Assembly (NCBI GenBank): GCA_026214975.1 | Contig: CM047813.1 | Location: 27,536,797 to 27,600,796 of the forward strand | Reading direction: 5' to 3' | DNA length: 64,000 nt | Source: Gentiana macrophylla | Lineage: Eukaryota > Streptophyta > Magnoliopsida > Gentianales > Gentianaceae | Part shown: in pieces, positions 33,747 through 45,375 of the stretch | How positions within the stretch are numbered: the stretch's first letter is position 1 | Layout: each line of letters begins with the position of its first letter | Translations under genes and position numbers: made by a program | Notes under the pieces: generated by a model | Told to the model about the DNA's origin: nothing | What the model saw: only the letters and a program-made list of their open reading frames with translations | Databases searched by the model: none

Positions 33747-34841
33747 CTAGGCCCCATCAGAATCACCCTCCCAGTCGTCTCTAGGCTCAAAACCGGGAGG
33801 TGGTGCAGAACTTGAGGCGGCGGCGGCTGAAGAGGATGCTCTATGATGTGGGGCAGTCCTAGGTGGCGGGGTAGCAGGCGGAACTCCTAGAAAGTCAATA
33901 ATCCGATCCATTTTGCGATGTAGACTCGCAATCTCTCGCGAGTGCTTCTCAAGCAAGGCTTTCTGAGTCCTCGGTGATCCAAGCACCGGAGTACGCTCCC
34001 TCTCTGCTCTGACCCGTCTCTATACTCTCGAGACTGACGAACTGAGCTGTGGCTCAGGATCTTCCCAATCATCACTGACAAGCATCTTCACCTCGGCCTC
34101 TAGAGCAAACATATCAATCATCGGCCCGTATGGTAGCAGCTCTCGCTCAGAAGTGGCGGCAAGCTCATGAATACGGCTATGCATCAGTAGACAGATGTTG
34201 ATTGGGGCACCCATCTCTAGGTAGAACATTAACTCTACCCTTGCAGTGATGACAGAGACCGTGTGCTTCGTCGGAAGAAGGCGAGCACAAACAAATCGGT
34301 TGACCATCTTCCGGTCCCAAGATAGCTCATTCTCTAGGAATATGGTGGGGGCTCCAAGGATTACGCTTCCATTGCACCCCTAAGAAATTAGCAACCATAT
34401 CCATCCTCTCGAGATCGGCAATGTTGCTCGAGGATGTGTACTCATTCGGGCCTACCGGTGGATTTCTAACCCCAAAATGAACGTTGATCCGCTCGATAGT
34501 GAAATCAACCTTAATACCGTGAACCATAGCAAATGTGGCTCCGGGGTTATGCGAAACGTATGCATAGAATTCCCTTACCACCGTGGCGTTGAACCTTGCC
34601 GGTGCCTCAGCCATGTCCAGTAAATCTTGTGCTTGTAGGGCCTCCGGCAATATCGACAGCAATCGTCCAAATCTACCCCTCGTTCTCAAGCCACTAGCCT
34701 TGCGTTCCAATGGCCTCGGAACGACTCATAAATAGCTAATGAATGGAACTGTGCAACCCCGTCTATCAGCGGATTGGCATCTCCATACACTGTCTGATAT
34801 CCACTGGGACGAACAGCTGACCGTTGACGCTTAGGACCCAT
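33747..34841 (-). pseudogene. Env-position ORF of element C (plant transposon-protein family)
   Basis: The ATG at 34,841 opens MGPKRQRSAVRPSGYQTVYG...QFHSLAIYESFRGHW; a frameshift near 34,705 leads to the frame 34,710-34,327 with NATVVREFYAYVSHN, VHGIKVDFTIERINVHFGV. The next frame (34,307-34,020) has MVNRFVCARLLPTKHTVSVITARVEL and ELLPYGPMIDMF. The last (33,986-33,747) is a Pro/Ala/Ser-rich tail. The REFYA / HGIKVDFT / LPYG-x-I order is that of the plant transposon-protein domain. About 365 codons in all, three frameshifts. No RNA- or DNA-binding motif is visible. Function unknown. Confidence 0.7.
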
Positions 34842-34888
34842 CCTGAATGAGTATGGAAACAGACTCTGAAGCCGATTCTGAAAAAATG

Positions 34889-34921
34889 CCCTCGGTAAAC
34901 CGAAGGTGTGGTACGGTTTAC
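34889..34921 (-). promoter_or_regulatory. Element C motif pair upstream of its ORF, cut by element B
   Basis: CTCGGTAAACCGAAG lies 50-60 bp upstream of the ORF start. Its partner CGGTTTAC is split by element B; the target duplication TTTAC continues as CAGCC at 60,372. It is the same inverted pair as at 31,709-31,750. Confidence 0.6.
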
Positions 34922-37098
34922 TGATGTATTATTTTTATATGATTAAATATACGTTATATTATTATGTTTTATTAACGAATTCTATATAAAATATATGAAA
35001 TTATGGTATAAAATGTTAGTCTTTATAATTTAGAGTATTTAGTAATAATAATAATAAAAAGTTGTAATTTTGTACCGATTTTAGTAAATCGGAGTGTCGT
35101 GTCAGATTTACGTGGGTATTTGTGATATTTTATTGCAGATTTATAAACCAAGACCCCGAGAATCGACATATTAAAGTTTAATCATATCTCTGGAATGATT
35201 TAGAGAGTGTCACGAGCTTAAATGGTCAATTGAATAGCTTAAGTGGATAAGTGGCCAACCAATCTGGATAAGTAATAATTGAGAAATGTCTTCGACAAAC
35301 GAATGGCTCATCAAAACAACATTTTCAGAGAAAGTGTTCTTCACGCAAGTTGTAGATTTTTCCGAGAGTTTTCCAATGCAATTTAAATTATGAAGATTGG
35401 AGGTCTACAACTTAAACAGTGATCAAGTGGCTAATCGATTTGAATTAATAAAAATTCCGTAAAAGCTTCGAGAGGAACACGAGGTTATCAAGAAGGCGTT
35501 ATCTCAAGAAGAGTCCTTCATGAAAGTTGTAGAGTTTCTCGAGACCTTAATTTTGGCATTTCGCTTGCAATTTTGGAGGGCCGAACTCGAGATATGAATT
35601 TTAGAAGTTTAATAATTATATATATAAATATATATAATCACCGCATATCTTTGAGTGATCAAGTTAGTGGGGGTAATCATTATACCGGACCGATCCGGCT
35701 TAATCTCGGACCGGTCCGGCCAAGGATCAAACTTCTATATAAAGAGCTCATTCGGAGAATAAATGAGTGTACCAAATATATATACACAATATCATATATA
35801 TATTCTCCTCTCTTCTCTTTTCTTTTTTAATTTTTAGTAGTAGTTGTAAATAAGGCCCTTATGCCGTAATAATGTAGTATCGTTATAATGCTCGGGAAAA
35901 TCTCGGAAGTCGGTTTTGCTAAAGAAGTTGTAATGTCCGGAAAATACGATTTACAATCAACTTTGCCGTATTCGGGTAACTTTTCTTAAGTATTTATGTT
36001 TGTTTTTATATTTTTCGTTGTTATAATGTTTTTAGGCTAAATATAATACTGGCCAAAACTATGTAATCGGTTTTATTTCGATCTTTTCGTTAAAGAAATG
36101 TTGTTAAGTTAAAATGACTAAAATTGAGTTAATTGAATCTTTTTCTATTTTGATCGTATTCGTATTAACATATTTAATCGATCGAGGAATTCATAATCTA
36201 ATTATGAATTGACGCCTCGTAGTCGTGGATATGAAATAAAAGATAGAAAAACCGGAGGTAAAATTGGCCGTGTGAACAACGTGATAACGGAATCCGATTT
36301 CCTACCCGGGGTAAATTTGTTTTGGGAGAAATGAATTTTATTATAATTTGTACTCGAGATCGTAATAATGTTAAATCATCGCTTAATTGAAACTTAAACC
36401 GGAAGGTTAAATCGTCCGGCTTTGACAACCGGAGCCTTTAAAATAAAATTGACCGTTTGACGAACGGAATGACTCCTTTTATCTAAAGGTAGATTTGTAC
36501 TCGGACCTGTTCGATTAATTCGTTTACCGTAGTGATTTGTGGACCTTGACTGATGCAATGGACATATGACAATTTCCTACGCCGTGTGAGGAGGAATTGT
36601 TTACCTCGAGAGTGCACCGTTTCACTTACTCAATTGGACCTAAAATAAAAGGAGAGATCGAACACATTTCAATTAATCGAAAAGGTCGTATAAACCAATT
36701 ATATAAGTTTTGGCCGCTTCTAAAATATCTGCTTTAATATATTGGTATCTATATATTTATATCTATATATATACTTTGCAATTTATGTACATCTATATAT
36801 ATTTATATATCTATATATATTATATTAGAATAACTTTTAAATTACGTATTTATTTTATGTTGACTAGAATAGTAGTGATACGTGTTATAAAATTGCGATT
36901 TAGATCGAGTTAATAATGACTCTTTGGTGTTTAACCACACGTAAAAGAAATTACCAAGTTCCCTGTGGATACGATACTCTGACTCACCATACTAACACTA
37001 CAATTTGACCCGGTACACTGCCGGTTAGGATCGTTTAACCCAAGAAACGTCTGTCAGATTTTTGGCGCCGTTGCCGGGGATAGGTTTAGGCGGTATCA
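34922..37098 (+). repeat. 5' LTR of element B
   Basis: TGATGTATTATTTT...GGCGGTATCA. TATA box TATATAAA at 35,736. Nearly identical to 58,199-60,366; differences are mostly 1-4-base indels or clusters. Close to the 3' end it contains TTTGGCGCCGTTGCCGGGGA (about 37,060-37,080), an extra primer-site copy inside the LTR. Confidence 0.95.
35685..35743 (+). promoter_or_regulatory. Element B LTR promoter: GC-rich motif pair plus TATA box
   Basis: CCGGACCGATCCGG, 6 bp, then CGGACCGGTCCGG, ending 15 bp before TATATAAA (35,736-35,743). The same block is at 58,955-59,013 in the 3' LTR, and the motif pair recurs at 44,172 and 55,475 before the two post-pol ORFs. Confidence 0.7.
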
Positions 37099-37102
37099 GC
37101 AT

Positions 37103-37121
37103 TTTGGCGCCGTTGCCGGGG
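37103..37121 (+). other. Primer-binding site of element B (tRNA-Asp)
   Basis: TTGGCGCCGTTGCCGGGGA starts a few bases after the LTR end; it is complementary to the 3' end of plant tRNA-Asp, the Athila primer. Confidence 0.9.
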
Positions 37122-37446
37122 AACGTCGCTAATTTCTTTTTATGTGTCTATGGTTACTACTTGTATTAGCTTAAAATTCTCGAGAATAAGTCAACACTTT
37201 TCTTATCTCATTTCTATTTTATTTTTCGTTGGTTGTTACCTTTTAGGAAAATTACCAATTTTACTACTATCAATTTCGTGTTATTTTCTATTTTCGTTAG
37301 TTGATGACCGTAAGTGGTAAGGCCCTCTCACTCCTTATAAGCCCGACATAAACACTTACGAAAGGCGCTTAGAGTAGAGAGTAAACGCGTCATACTAGTC
37401 GTGAAATCTCGACCAAGAATATTCTTCAAACAAAATAAATACGAGA

Positions 37447-38803
37447 ATGGTCAAATCATTGATGAAACACCGAACAAGGGTCGAACATGCTCTAGGGCAT
37501 GGACAAAACCCCATTAACCCTAATAATAATAATAATAATAGAAATAATCAAAATAGGAACCAGAATAATCGTAATAATCCACCAAACCCGAGACTATCTC
37601 AGGATCAAACCGTAAGAAGAAACCGGACTAATAATCCCATCCTTTTACCTAATGAAGGAGCGAATAATTTCAAATTAAGTCTCATCTTTTGGTTTAATTG
37701 ACGCAAGAGCCCAATTCCTAGGAGAGGATGATGAAGATCCACATCATCATCTCTATCTTTTGAAGAATCTGCAATACTGACCAAAAGTCAAGGTGCTCAT
37801 AAGGAATTAACGAGAATGACTATGTTTCCTTTTTCTTTAAAAGGATTTGAGCCCGAGATTGGTTTATGTCTCTTCCACATCATTCACTTACTAGTTGGGA
37901 GGAGATTCAAACTGAATTTACAAACAATATTTCACTCTGGACGAAATTTGGAATTAAAAGTCGAGGTTGCTAACTTTAGACAAGGATCTGAGGAAACTCT
38001 TGGGAATGCGTGGGAAAGGTTTAAAAAATTGTTAAGAGCGTGTCCCGATCATGGTTATTCCTTAGATATGCAAATTCAACTCTTCTGTCGTAAATTGAGA
38101 AAAGACTCACGTGCGGATGTAGATCATGCATGTGGTGGTTCGATTAATGATGAGTGAAGCTCAAACAGTTTACGATGCTATAGAAAAGATTTCCAAAAAT
38201 AACGAGAATGTGGGAAACCGGTTCTAGCACCGGAAAAGTAGCTTTTGCGCAGAGAATGTACGTCTAATACGGAAGTTCTAGCACACTTGGAGAATTTGAG
38301 TAGGAAATTTGATGGTTTACAACGTAATAAGAACCAAAATTCGAAAAATAGTACACCAAATGAATACTCAAGTTATGATAATGTGTCATTAGGGAGTGAA
38401 GAACCAACGGATATTCAAGAGAGGAGGTGAGTTTTCTTCAAAGAAGATAGAATTTGAACAATGCATACTCAAACTCGTTTAATGCTATTAGAAGAGATCA
38501 TCCTACTTATCGATGGTCCAAAACCCTAGTAAGCCGGACAACCGCCATATCCAAATCCATATAGGAATAATAACCAAGTTTATCAAGAAAATACATCTAA
38601 TCGAATTTTTACAATCATTACCAAGATCCTATCCTCAACATACCACTCAAAGTATACCAAGAACTCGGAGTTCAACTCAACTGCGAGAAGGAGTTGAGAA
38701 ATGGGAAAAACTAATGGAAAATATGATGGGTGTAGTATCTACTCAAGCTAAGAATATGGAAACAATGATGACTTCTATTGGTACAATCCTACCAAAGATA
38801 TGA
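37447..38803 (+). pseudogene. gag of element B
   Basis: The ATG at 37,447 opens an Asn-rich N-terminus (polyN/RN repeats) ending in LPNEGANNFKLS. After frameshifts the capsid domain (37,816-38,157) reads MFPFSLKGFEPEI...VEVANFRQGSEETLGNAWERFKKLLRACPDHGYSLDMQIQLF, the Retrotrans_gag (PF03732) signature. A later part has NTEVLAHLENLSRKFDGLQ and, near 38,460-38,520, YSN-like and HPTYRWS, the Athila gag C-terminus. Several frameshifts. Confidence 0.88.
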
Positions 38804-39538
38804 GTACAATAAAAACATCTATGAGTGGACATGATACCGAATGAGAACAATAGAAGCCTCATTGAGGAATATGGAAGATCATTTGAGTAGGGAAGGTGAA
38901 CGTAACAACAAGAGAGACCCCAGGAGGATTACCAAGCAACACCGATGAAACCCAAGAGAGGTAAATGTTGTAGTTACAGAGAAGTAGGAAGCTCGATGTG
39001 GAAGCAATGGAGTAGAAAATTTCGGAATAATGAAGTAGAAAATGATTTAGATGGAAAGAATGATGAAACTAAAGATGAAATTGAATTCAATCGATGATGA
39101 AGAAGAAATTATAGATAATTTCTTGAAAAGGAATAAGTTTGGAACCCGAAAATGAAGGTGAAAATTGGGTAAAAATCCCTAGGATTTTGAAAGACCCTAT
39201 GGATAAAGATTTAAGGAATTTATTCAAGGAACATGTTAGAATAAATGAGAAACAGGAAGAACCGAAAAAATCAAGTAGAGATTGATTCAGGGAACAATTT
39301 AAAGGAAAAATTCAAGAACTCAAAACATGGCGACTAAGTAATACTCAAAGGTTTAAGGGAAAAGGAAAGAGAAATTGACTAAGGAGCCAAAGGTTATAGA
39401 TTTAGAATCTTTACCTTACCCTCCTAAAGATCAAATCAAAAGGCAAAAAGCGATAAGAAGTATGCTCGTTTCCTTGATACTTTTCGTCATCTTCATGTTA
39501 ATATCCCCATTATTGAAGCTCGATTAATATACCCGCCT
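38804..39538 (+). other. Degenerate gag-protease junction of element B
   Basis: A-rich, Lys/Glu-coding in all frames, with no single frame open for long. The equivalent segment of other Athila elements is a charged linker before protease. No separate gene is seen. Confidence 0.55.
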
Positions 39539-40367
39539 ATGAAAGTTTCTCTCAAAGAGATACTATCAAATAAGAAAAAATTAGAGGAATATGAGAATAT
39601 ATGCCTAAATGAAGAATGTTCTCGCAATTCTGCAAAGATAAGTTACCACCTAAACTCGAAAGATCCCGGAAGTTTTACGATTCCATGTGAAATTGGAGGA
39701 TTTCTTTTAAGAAAGTCTTATGTGATCTTGGAGCTAGTATAAATCTCATGTCTTATGAGGATTATAAAAGCTAGGCATAGAAAAGCTTACTAAGATCGAA
39801 ATGACTCTGCAAATGGCGAGATAGATCGATTAAGTACCCTAAAGGAATGATTAAGGATGTACTTGGTTAAAGTAGACAAATTCTATTTTCCAAAGAGATT
39901 TTGTAGTTATGGAAATGGAAGAAGGATATTCAGCGCCTCTTATTCTAGGTCGTCCATTTCTAGCTACCGGAAGAACTTTAATCGATGTTCATAAAGGAGA
40001 GTTAATTTTGAGAGTCAATGAAGATGAAGTTGCTTTCAATATTTTCAAAGCTATGAACCATCCATATACATCACCAGAATCATGTTCTTTTATAGAAGAT
40101 ATTCATTCTGTCTATGATAATCAGTTACCTTTTGAAGACAGATTAGAAGAATGTTTAACTCTGTCTATCTATAAAGAAGATGAGGAAGACATTGAAATGA
40201 AAGAGATAATCCTTTCTCTAGATAAAGGAAGCTTTACTTTTAAGCCACCATGGCATAAGTATTTGGAGTTAGAACTAGAAGGACCAGTTCTTAAATCATC
40301 AATAGAAGATCCGCCGAAGAATCTGGAATTGAAACCGTTACCTTTAAATCAAATATGCTTTTCTTGA
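39539..40367 (+). pseudogene. Aspartic protease of element B
   Basis: HLNSKDPGSFTIPCEIGGFLLRKS leads to the active site C-D-L-G-A-S-I-N, reached by a one-base frameshift near 39,718. DLGAS is the usual Athila form of D-S/T-G. The second half (39,909-40,367) has APLILGRPFLATGRTLIDVHKGELILRV. The ending overlaps the RT frame at 40,355. Two frameshifts. Confidence 0.9.
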
Positions 40368-41828
40368 AACCCGATAATCTATTACCGATTATTATTTCAT
40401 CAACTTTAATCGAAAGCAAAGAAGAAGATCAATTAATAAGAATGTTAAGAAATCATAAGAAAGCTTTTGGATGGACAGTTGCCGATATTCGAGGTATTAG
40501 CCCTGAGATTTGTGTTCATAAGATAATTTTGAAAGAAGATGCTAAACCTTGTATTCAACCGCAACGCCGCCTCAACCCGAATTTACAGTTAATCGTTAAG
40601 AAAGAGGTGATTAAGCTATTAGAAATGGGAATAATCTTTCCTATATCAGATAGTGAATGGGTGAGTCCAACTCAAGTTGTACCAAAGAAAGGAGGTTTCA
40701 CAAAGAAAGAGAATGATAAGAATGAATGGATTCCAACAAGGGAAATTACAGGTTATCGAATGTGCATTGACTTTAGAAAACTAAATGATCATACTAAGAA
40801 AGATCATCATCCGCTTCCATTCATAGTTCAAATGTTGGAACGTTTAAGTGGTCATAAGTATTACTGTTTCTTAGATGGTTATTCAGGTTATTTCTGATTT
40901 TCATTGCAAAGTTAGAGATAGGAAAAGACTACTTTCACTTGTCCTTATGGAACTTTAAGCGTATAAAAGAATGCCGTTTGGTTTATGTAATGCTCCTGCT
41001 ACGTTTCAAAGATGTATGATGTCTATATTTTCTGATATGGTTGAGAAATTCTTAGAAATTTTTATGGACGACTTTAGTGTTTATGGAGATTCTTTTGGTA
41101 AATGTTTGTCGCACTTAGAAAGAGTTTTACAACGTTGTGAGGATACCAATTTAGTTCTAAACTGGGAAAAATGTCATTTAATGGTATCAGAAGGAATTGT
41201 TTTAGGTCATAGAATCTCTGAAATAGGAATTGAAGTTGATAAAGCTAAAGTCGAGGTGATTGAAAAATTACATACACCAGCTAATCTAAGGACTCTAAGA
41301 GGATTTCTTGGACATGCAGGATTTTATAGGAGATTTATTGCAGATTTTTCAAAGATAGCAAAGTCTCTAAGTCATTTACTTGAAAAAGAAGTACCTTTTA
41401 ACTTTGATAGTAAATGTATGGAAGCATTTAAGACCTTAAAAGCAAAGTTGATTACTGCACCAGTATTGGTAGCACCAGACTGGGATTTGCCTTTTGAGAT
41501 TATGTGTGATGCAAGCGATTTAGCTGTAGGAGCTGTTTTAGGTCAAAGGTATAACAAAATTCTCAAAGCTATTTACTATGCATCCCATACATTAAACGCA
41601 GCTCAGCTTAATTATGCAACTACAGAAAAAGAACTGTTGGCTGTAATTTTTGCCTTAGATAAGTTCAGATCTTATATTGTTGGTTCTAAGGTAATAATCT
41701 ACACAGACCATTCAGCTCTGAAGTATTTACTGAGTAAGAAGGATGCGAAACCACGTCTTCTTAGATGGATTCTCCTACTTCAAGAATTTGATATTGAAAT
41801 TAAAGATAAAAAAAGGAAGAATGTGTAG
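40355..41828 (+). pseudogene. Reverse transcriptase and RNase H of element B
   Basis: Frame 1 (40,355-40,897): VKKEVIKLLEMGIIFPISDSEWVSP, MCIDFRKLNDHTKKDHHPLPF, FLDGYSGY with the first catalytic Asp. After a frameshift, frame 2 (40,971-41,828): [25 protein letters not shown] (41,061), HAGFYRRFI, then RNase H with [14 protein letters not shown] and [10 protein letters not shown]. All RT and RNase H acids are present. The single break near 40,895-40,970 is the only lesion seen in this stretch. Confidence 0.93.
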
Positions 41829-42089
41829 CGTGAGATCATCTAAGTAGAATGGAGAGATCGAGGAAGAGATAGGGAATGAAATTAAAGATTCATTTCTGAT
41901 GAACAACTACTTAGAATAGATACTCCTTCAACCATGCAGCTTATTGAAAAATAGAATTCCTTCTAAGGAAATCTCACCTTGGTTTGGAGATATCATTAAT
42001 TACTTAACTCGTGATTATATTCCGTCTCATTGGACTTGGCAAATAAAAAGAAATTCTTTACGACTTAAAATTTTATTACCGGGAGGAAC

Positions 42090-43260
42090 TGGACCTTTTC
42101 CGTAAATGTTCGGATGGGATAATCGTAAAATGTGTGCCTGATAATGAAATTTTAAGTATTTTATCGTTTTGCCATGATCGTGAGGCGGAGGTCATCATGG
42201 AGGATGGAAAAGCGCTTTTAAAGTTTTACAATGTGGTTTTATTGGCCTACACTATATAAAGATGCTTATAAATATGTTAAATCTTGTGAGTCTTGTCAAA
42301 AATGGGGAAATGTATCTAAAAAACATGAAATGCCTATGCAACCTATTTTAGAATGTGAGTTATTTGATGTTTGGGGTATAGATTTCATGGGACCTTTTCC
42401 TATATCGTTTGGAAAAAGATTTATTCTTGTAATGGTAGATTATGTTTCAAAATGGGTAGAAGCTGAAGCTCTTCCCACTAATGATACCAAGGTTGTCATA
42501 CGATTCCTTAAAAAGAACATATTCACTAGATATGGCATTCCAAGGGCGATCATTAGCGATAGAGGTTCACACTTTTGTAATAAACCATTTACTAAGTTAG
42601 TTGAGAAATATGGTGTAATGCATAAACTAGAACGCCCTATCATCCATAAACCAAAGGGTCGCAGAGGTGTCAAATAGAGAGATCAAAAGAATCGTGGAAA
42701 AAGCAGTTGATTCAAATCGTAAAAGCGGGCAATTAAATTAGATGATGCATTATGGGCGTCATGAGCGACTTTTAAAACACCAGCTTGGTTGTTCTCCTAT
42801 AAGCTAGTCTTTGGTAAGTCATGTCATCTCCCAAATTGAGTTAGAACACCGAGCCTTCTCGGGCTATTAGATTTCTAAATTTTTCCCTAAGGTCGCCGGT
42901 GATCATAGATTGCTTCAATTGACGTAACTAGAAGAATTTCGTCTCGATTCTTATGAAAACGCCGAATCTACAAGAGAACGCACGAAGTCTTTCCATGATA
43001 AGAGAATCTTTAAGCGTGAGTTCCATGTAGGTGATCGAGTGCTTTTGTACAATTCACGCTTTAAAGTTGTTTCGGGTAAGCTTAAATCAAGATGGACGTG
43101 TCCATTTAAAGTAACACGGGTTTACAAAACTGAGTCGTTGGACTAATCAATGGAAATACAACTTTTATAGCCAATGGCCACAGGGTAAAGTTATTTGTGG
43201 AGGAGAAGGAATCACACCGAAAAGAAGAAATAATGCTACTTGATTGATCCCCCACAAATT
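42090..43260 (+). pseudogene. Integrase of element B
   Basis: The open part (42,231-42,677) has [11 protein letters not shown] (end of the HHCC finger), [44 protein letters not shown]. The REIKRIVEKAV following at 42,680 and DALWA..., FKTPAW, KLVFGKSCHLP-like pieces to 42,850 are in shifted frames. The end near 43,200 has the HPQGKV-like tail of Athila pol. The Glu of the DDE triad lies in the damaged stretch near 42,650. Confidence 0.88.
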
Positions 43261-44171
43261 GAAAAAGCGGAGGAAAAATGAAAACTGAAAAGCGAGAAAC
43301 CGAATCACCGAATACCAGGTGCTATCTATCTTTACTCTACTTTTCGTAATTTTAATTATGTTTAAACTCTTTTAAATGCTTTTTTACCGGATAGACGTAA
43401 AAGAACTGGATGTCTTTTAGATAGAATAGGAGTTTTTATTTTACTTTTGAAATTAGGCCTTGATAAAGATGTCGCGTTTTCTATGTGCTTTAGTTTTTGA
43501 ATAAAACAAGAAATTGTTGAGAGAGATCAGATTGAGAGAAGTATGTAATGGAACATCAAGAAGTGCGATAAAAGAAGGGCAAAGTTTCTAATGAGATGCG
43601 AATCATGGAAAAAGTGAACATGTTGGACGTGGGGAAAAACACAACCAAATCCAGGATGAGTGTTTGAATATTGTTAGGAAGGAAACGATTAGGTGGTTAT
43701 CCGAAAATCCCGATGGAATTCCGAGAGATAATTCAAATGCCTCGCTTTTAGGAGTTAGGTTGATTGAGCGTTATATCGTAACTTTGGAAGATTTAGAAAT
43801 CGAAGAATCGTGAACCCTTAAGTTTGAGTCCTTTATTTTATTTTATAAAATTTTCGCACAACTTCTGAGAATTTTATAATTGGATCTTTATGAAAATTTG
43901 AGGAGTTTTATAAAAATTTTATAAAAGTTGTTTTTTTTTAGTTTTAAGAGTTGATATAAATTTATTAAATTTTTATAAGCTTTTTATTAAAGTGTTATAA
44001 AGATTTTATTAAATTTTTAGAAATTGTTATAAAATTATAAAAGTTCCTTCAAATTTTATTTTAAGAAAATTTTATAAACTTATTTTTAAGACTTTAATTA
44101 AGTTTTATTAGAATTTGTATAAGTTTTATTCAAAAATCATAAAAAATCGAAAAAATAGAAAAATTTGTTCA
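43261..44171 (+). other. Spacer between integrase and post-pol ORF A
   Basis: About 900 bp, very AT-rich at 43,830-44,160 (repeated TTTTATAAA-type strings), without ORFs. It ends at the motif pair at 44,172. Confidence 0.55.
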
Positions 44172-44206
44172 CGGACCGATCCGCCTTAACTCGACCGGTC
44201 CGGGTC
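44172..44206 (+). promoter_or_regulatory. Element B motif pair before post-pol ORF A
   Basis: CGGACCGATCCG, then CCTTAACT, then CGACCGGTCCGG: nearly the LTR motif pair, with the same spacing. It is followed by CATAAAAAAGAC (a possible weak TATA) and a CT-rich leader (CTTCTTCTTCTTCTTCCC). The ORF starts 437 bp downstream. Confidence 0.6.
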
Positions 44207-44642
44207 GAAAATCATAAAAAAGACGGGACCTCTTTTTCTTCTTCTTCTTCTTCCCTAATTCTTCCAACAACCGCACTTCACACGCCCAAACCCCACCACT
44301 CAAATTTTTATCAATTCTTCCACAAAAATTCACCTCTCACACTACCACTACTTGATTTCTTCCTCTTTTCATCTCTTCTCTCTACTACACAAATTTAAAA
44401 ATCAAAAGGAACAAAAACAAGCTTCATTCATTCCGGCGACTTTAACACTTTTCCGGCCTACTTTTCAACGTTTTCTACACTATAAGGTATAATCTAGTTT
44501 ATTTAGTTGTCAATTTCGTATTTTTCATAATTTTTTAGATTAATTTCAACTGTTTTGATTTTTGAGTGTGTTGTGACATTTTTATTTTTTTGTTGTTTTT
44601 ATTGTTACTTTTGTTGTTGATTGGCATTACCAATATCGTAGA

Positions 44643-45375
44643 ATGGCTGAGTCGAGTACTAGAGTCTCTAAAAAGAGAAAATCAAAAATTCCAATTTCAA
44701 CTCCTGTCGTAGGCACAGTAATTTTATCACCTGAGGAAGAAGCCGTAAGCTTTGAAAGAACCGCATCACCTGAGGCTAAGAAAGCGTATAAGAAAATTTA
44801 TAGTAAGTGTGATGTTCTGGTTGAAAAAGGATTAGACTTGGATGACTTAGGTGATGAAGTTAAGAATATCTTTAGAAAGCGTCAGTGGTTAGATTTAGCA
44901 GCCAGAAGGGAAGGGGAGATTAACACGACTATAGTAGCTGAGTTTTATTCGGTTTTATCTACTTTATCAGAAGAACAGCTTACTCAGTCGGAAACTGTAC
45001 CCTTACGAGCCAGAAATATTCCTTTTAACCCTGCCGTCATTAATGCAATCTTAGGAGTTGAGATTTTTCCTGATGAGGAGGATTACAGGGTAGTTTATAA
45101 TTTAGATGATCCTGCTAGTTTTGAGCAGATCGCCTGAGAGCCCAGATCTTTTGACCCGACCACGGTGTGGGTTGAAAATCGGTTTAATTATGGGAACTGC
45201 TTTTTAGAGGTTTGAGGGCAATTAAAAGATTTATTAGCCATAATCTCTATCCTTCTAGTAAACATACTGCTTTTGGAAAAGAAGATGTTTGTATCGCCTG
45301 GGCAATGGTAAATGATGTTAGAGTGGATGTTGGAAAGGTCATGTTTAAAAGAATTTTTGAGAGTATTGTCATCGC
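44643..45375 (+). pseudogene. Post-pol ORF A of element B, 5' part (plant transposon-protein family)
   Basis: The ATG at 44,643 begins with a basic stretch (STRVSKKRKSKIPIST), a possible nuclear localisation signal. Then DVLVEKGLDLDDLGDEVKNIF, TTIVAEFYSVL, VPLRARNIPFNPAVINAILGVE. A frameshift after 45,137 moves to the frame at 45,212: IKRFISHNLYPSSKH, CIAWAMVNDVRVDVGKVMFKRIFESI. The LARD-type element is inserted at 45,375. The order of motifs matches ORF B and the element C ORF. The family has no proven function; position suggests the Athila env-like slot. Confidence 0.75.

Noticed and set aside
36710..36913. Short open frames inside LTRs (also 35,573-35,830, 59,764-59,994, 45,534-45,761, 53,718-53,963)
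   Set aside because: They lie in paired LTRs, are not conserved in frame between the two copies, and have low-complexity or random composition.
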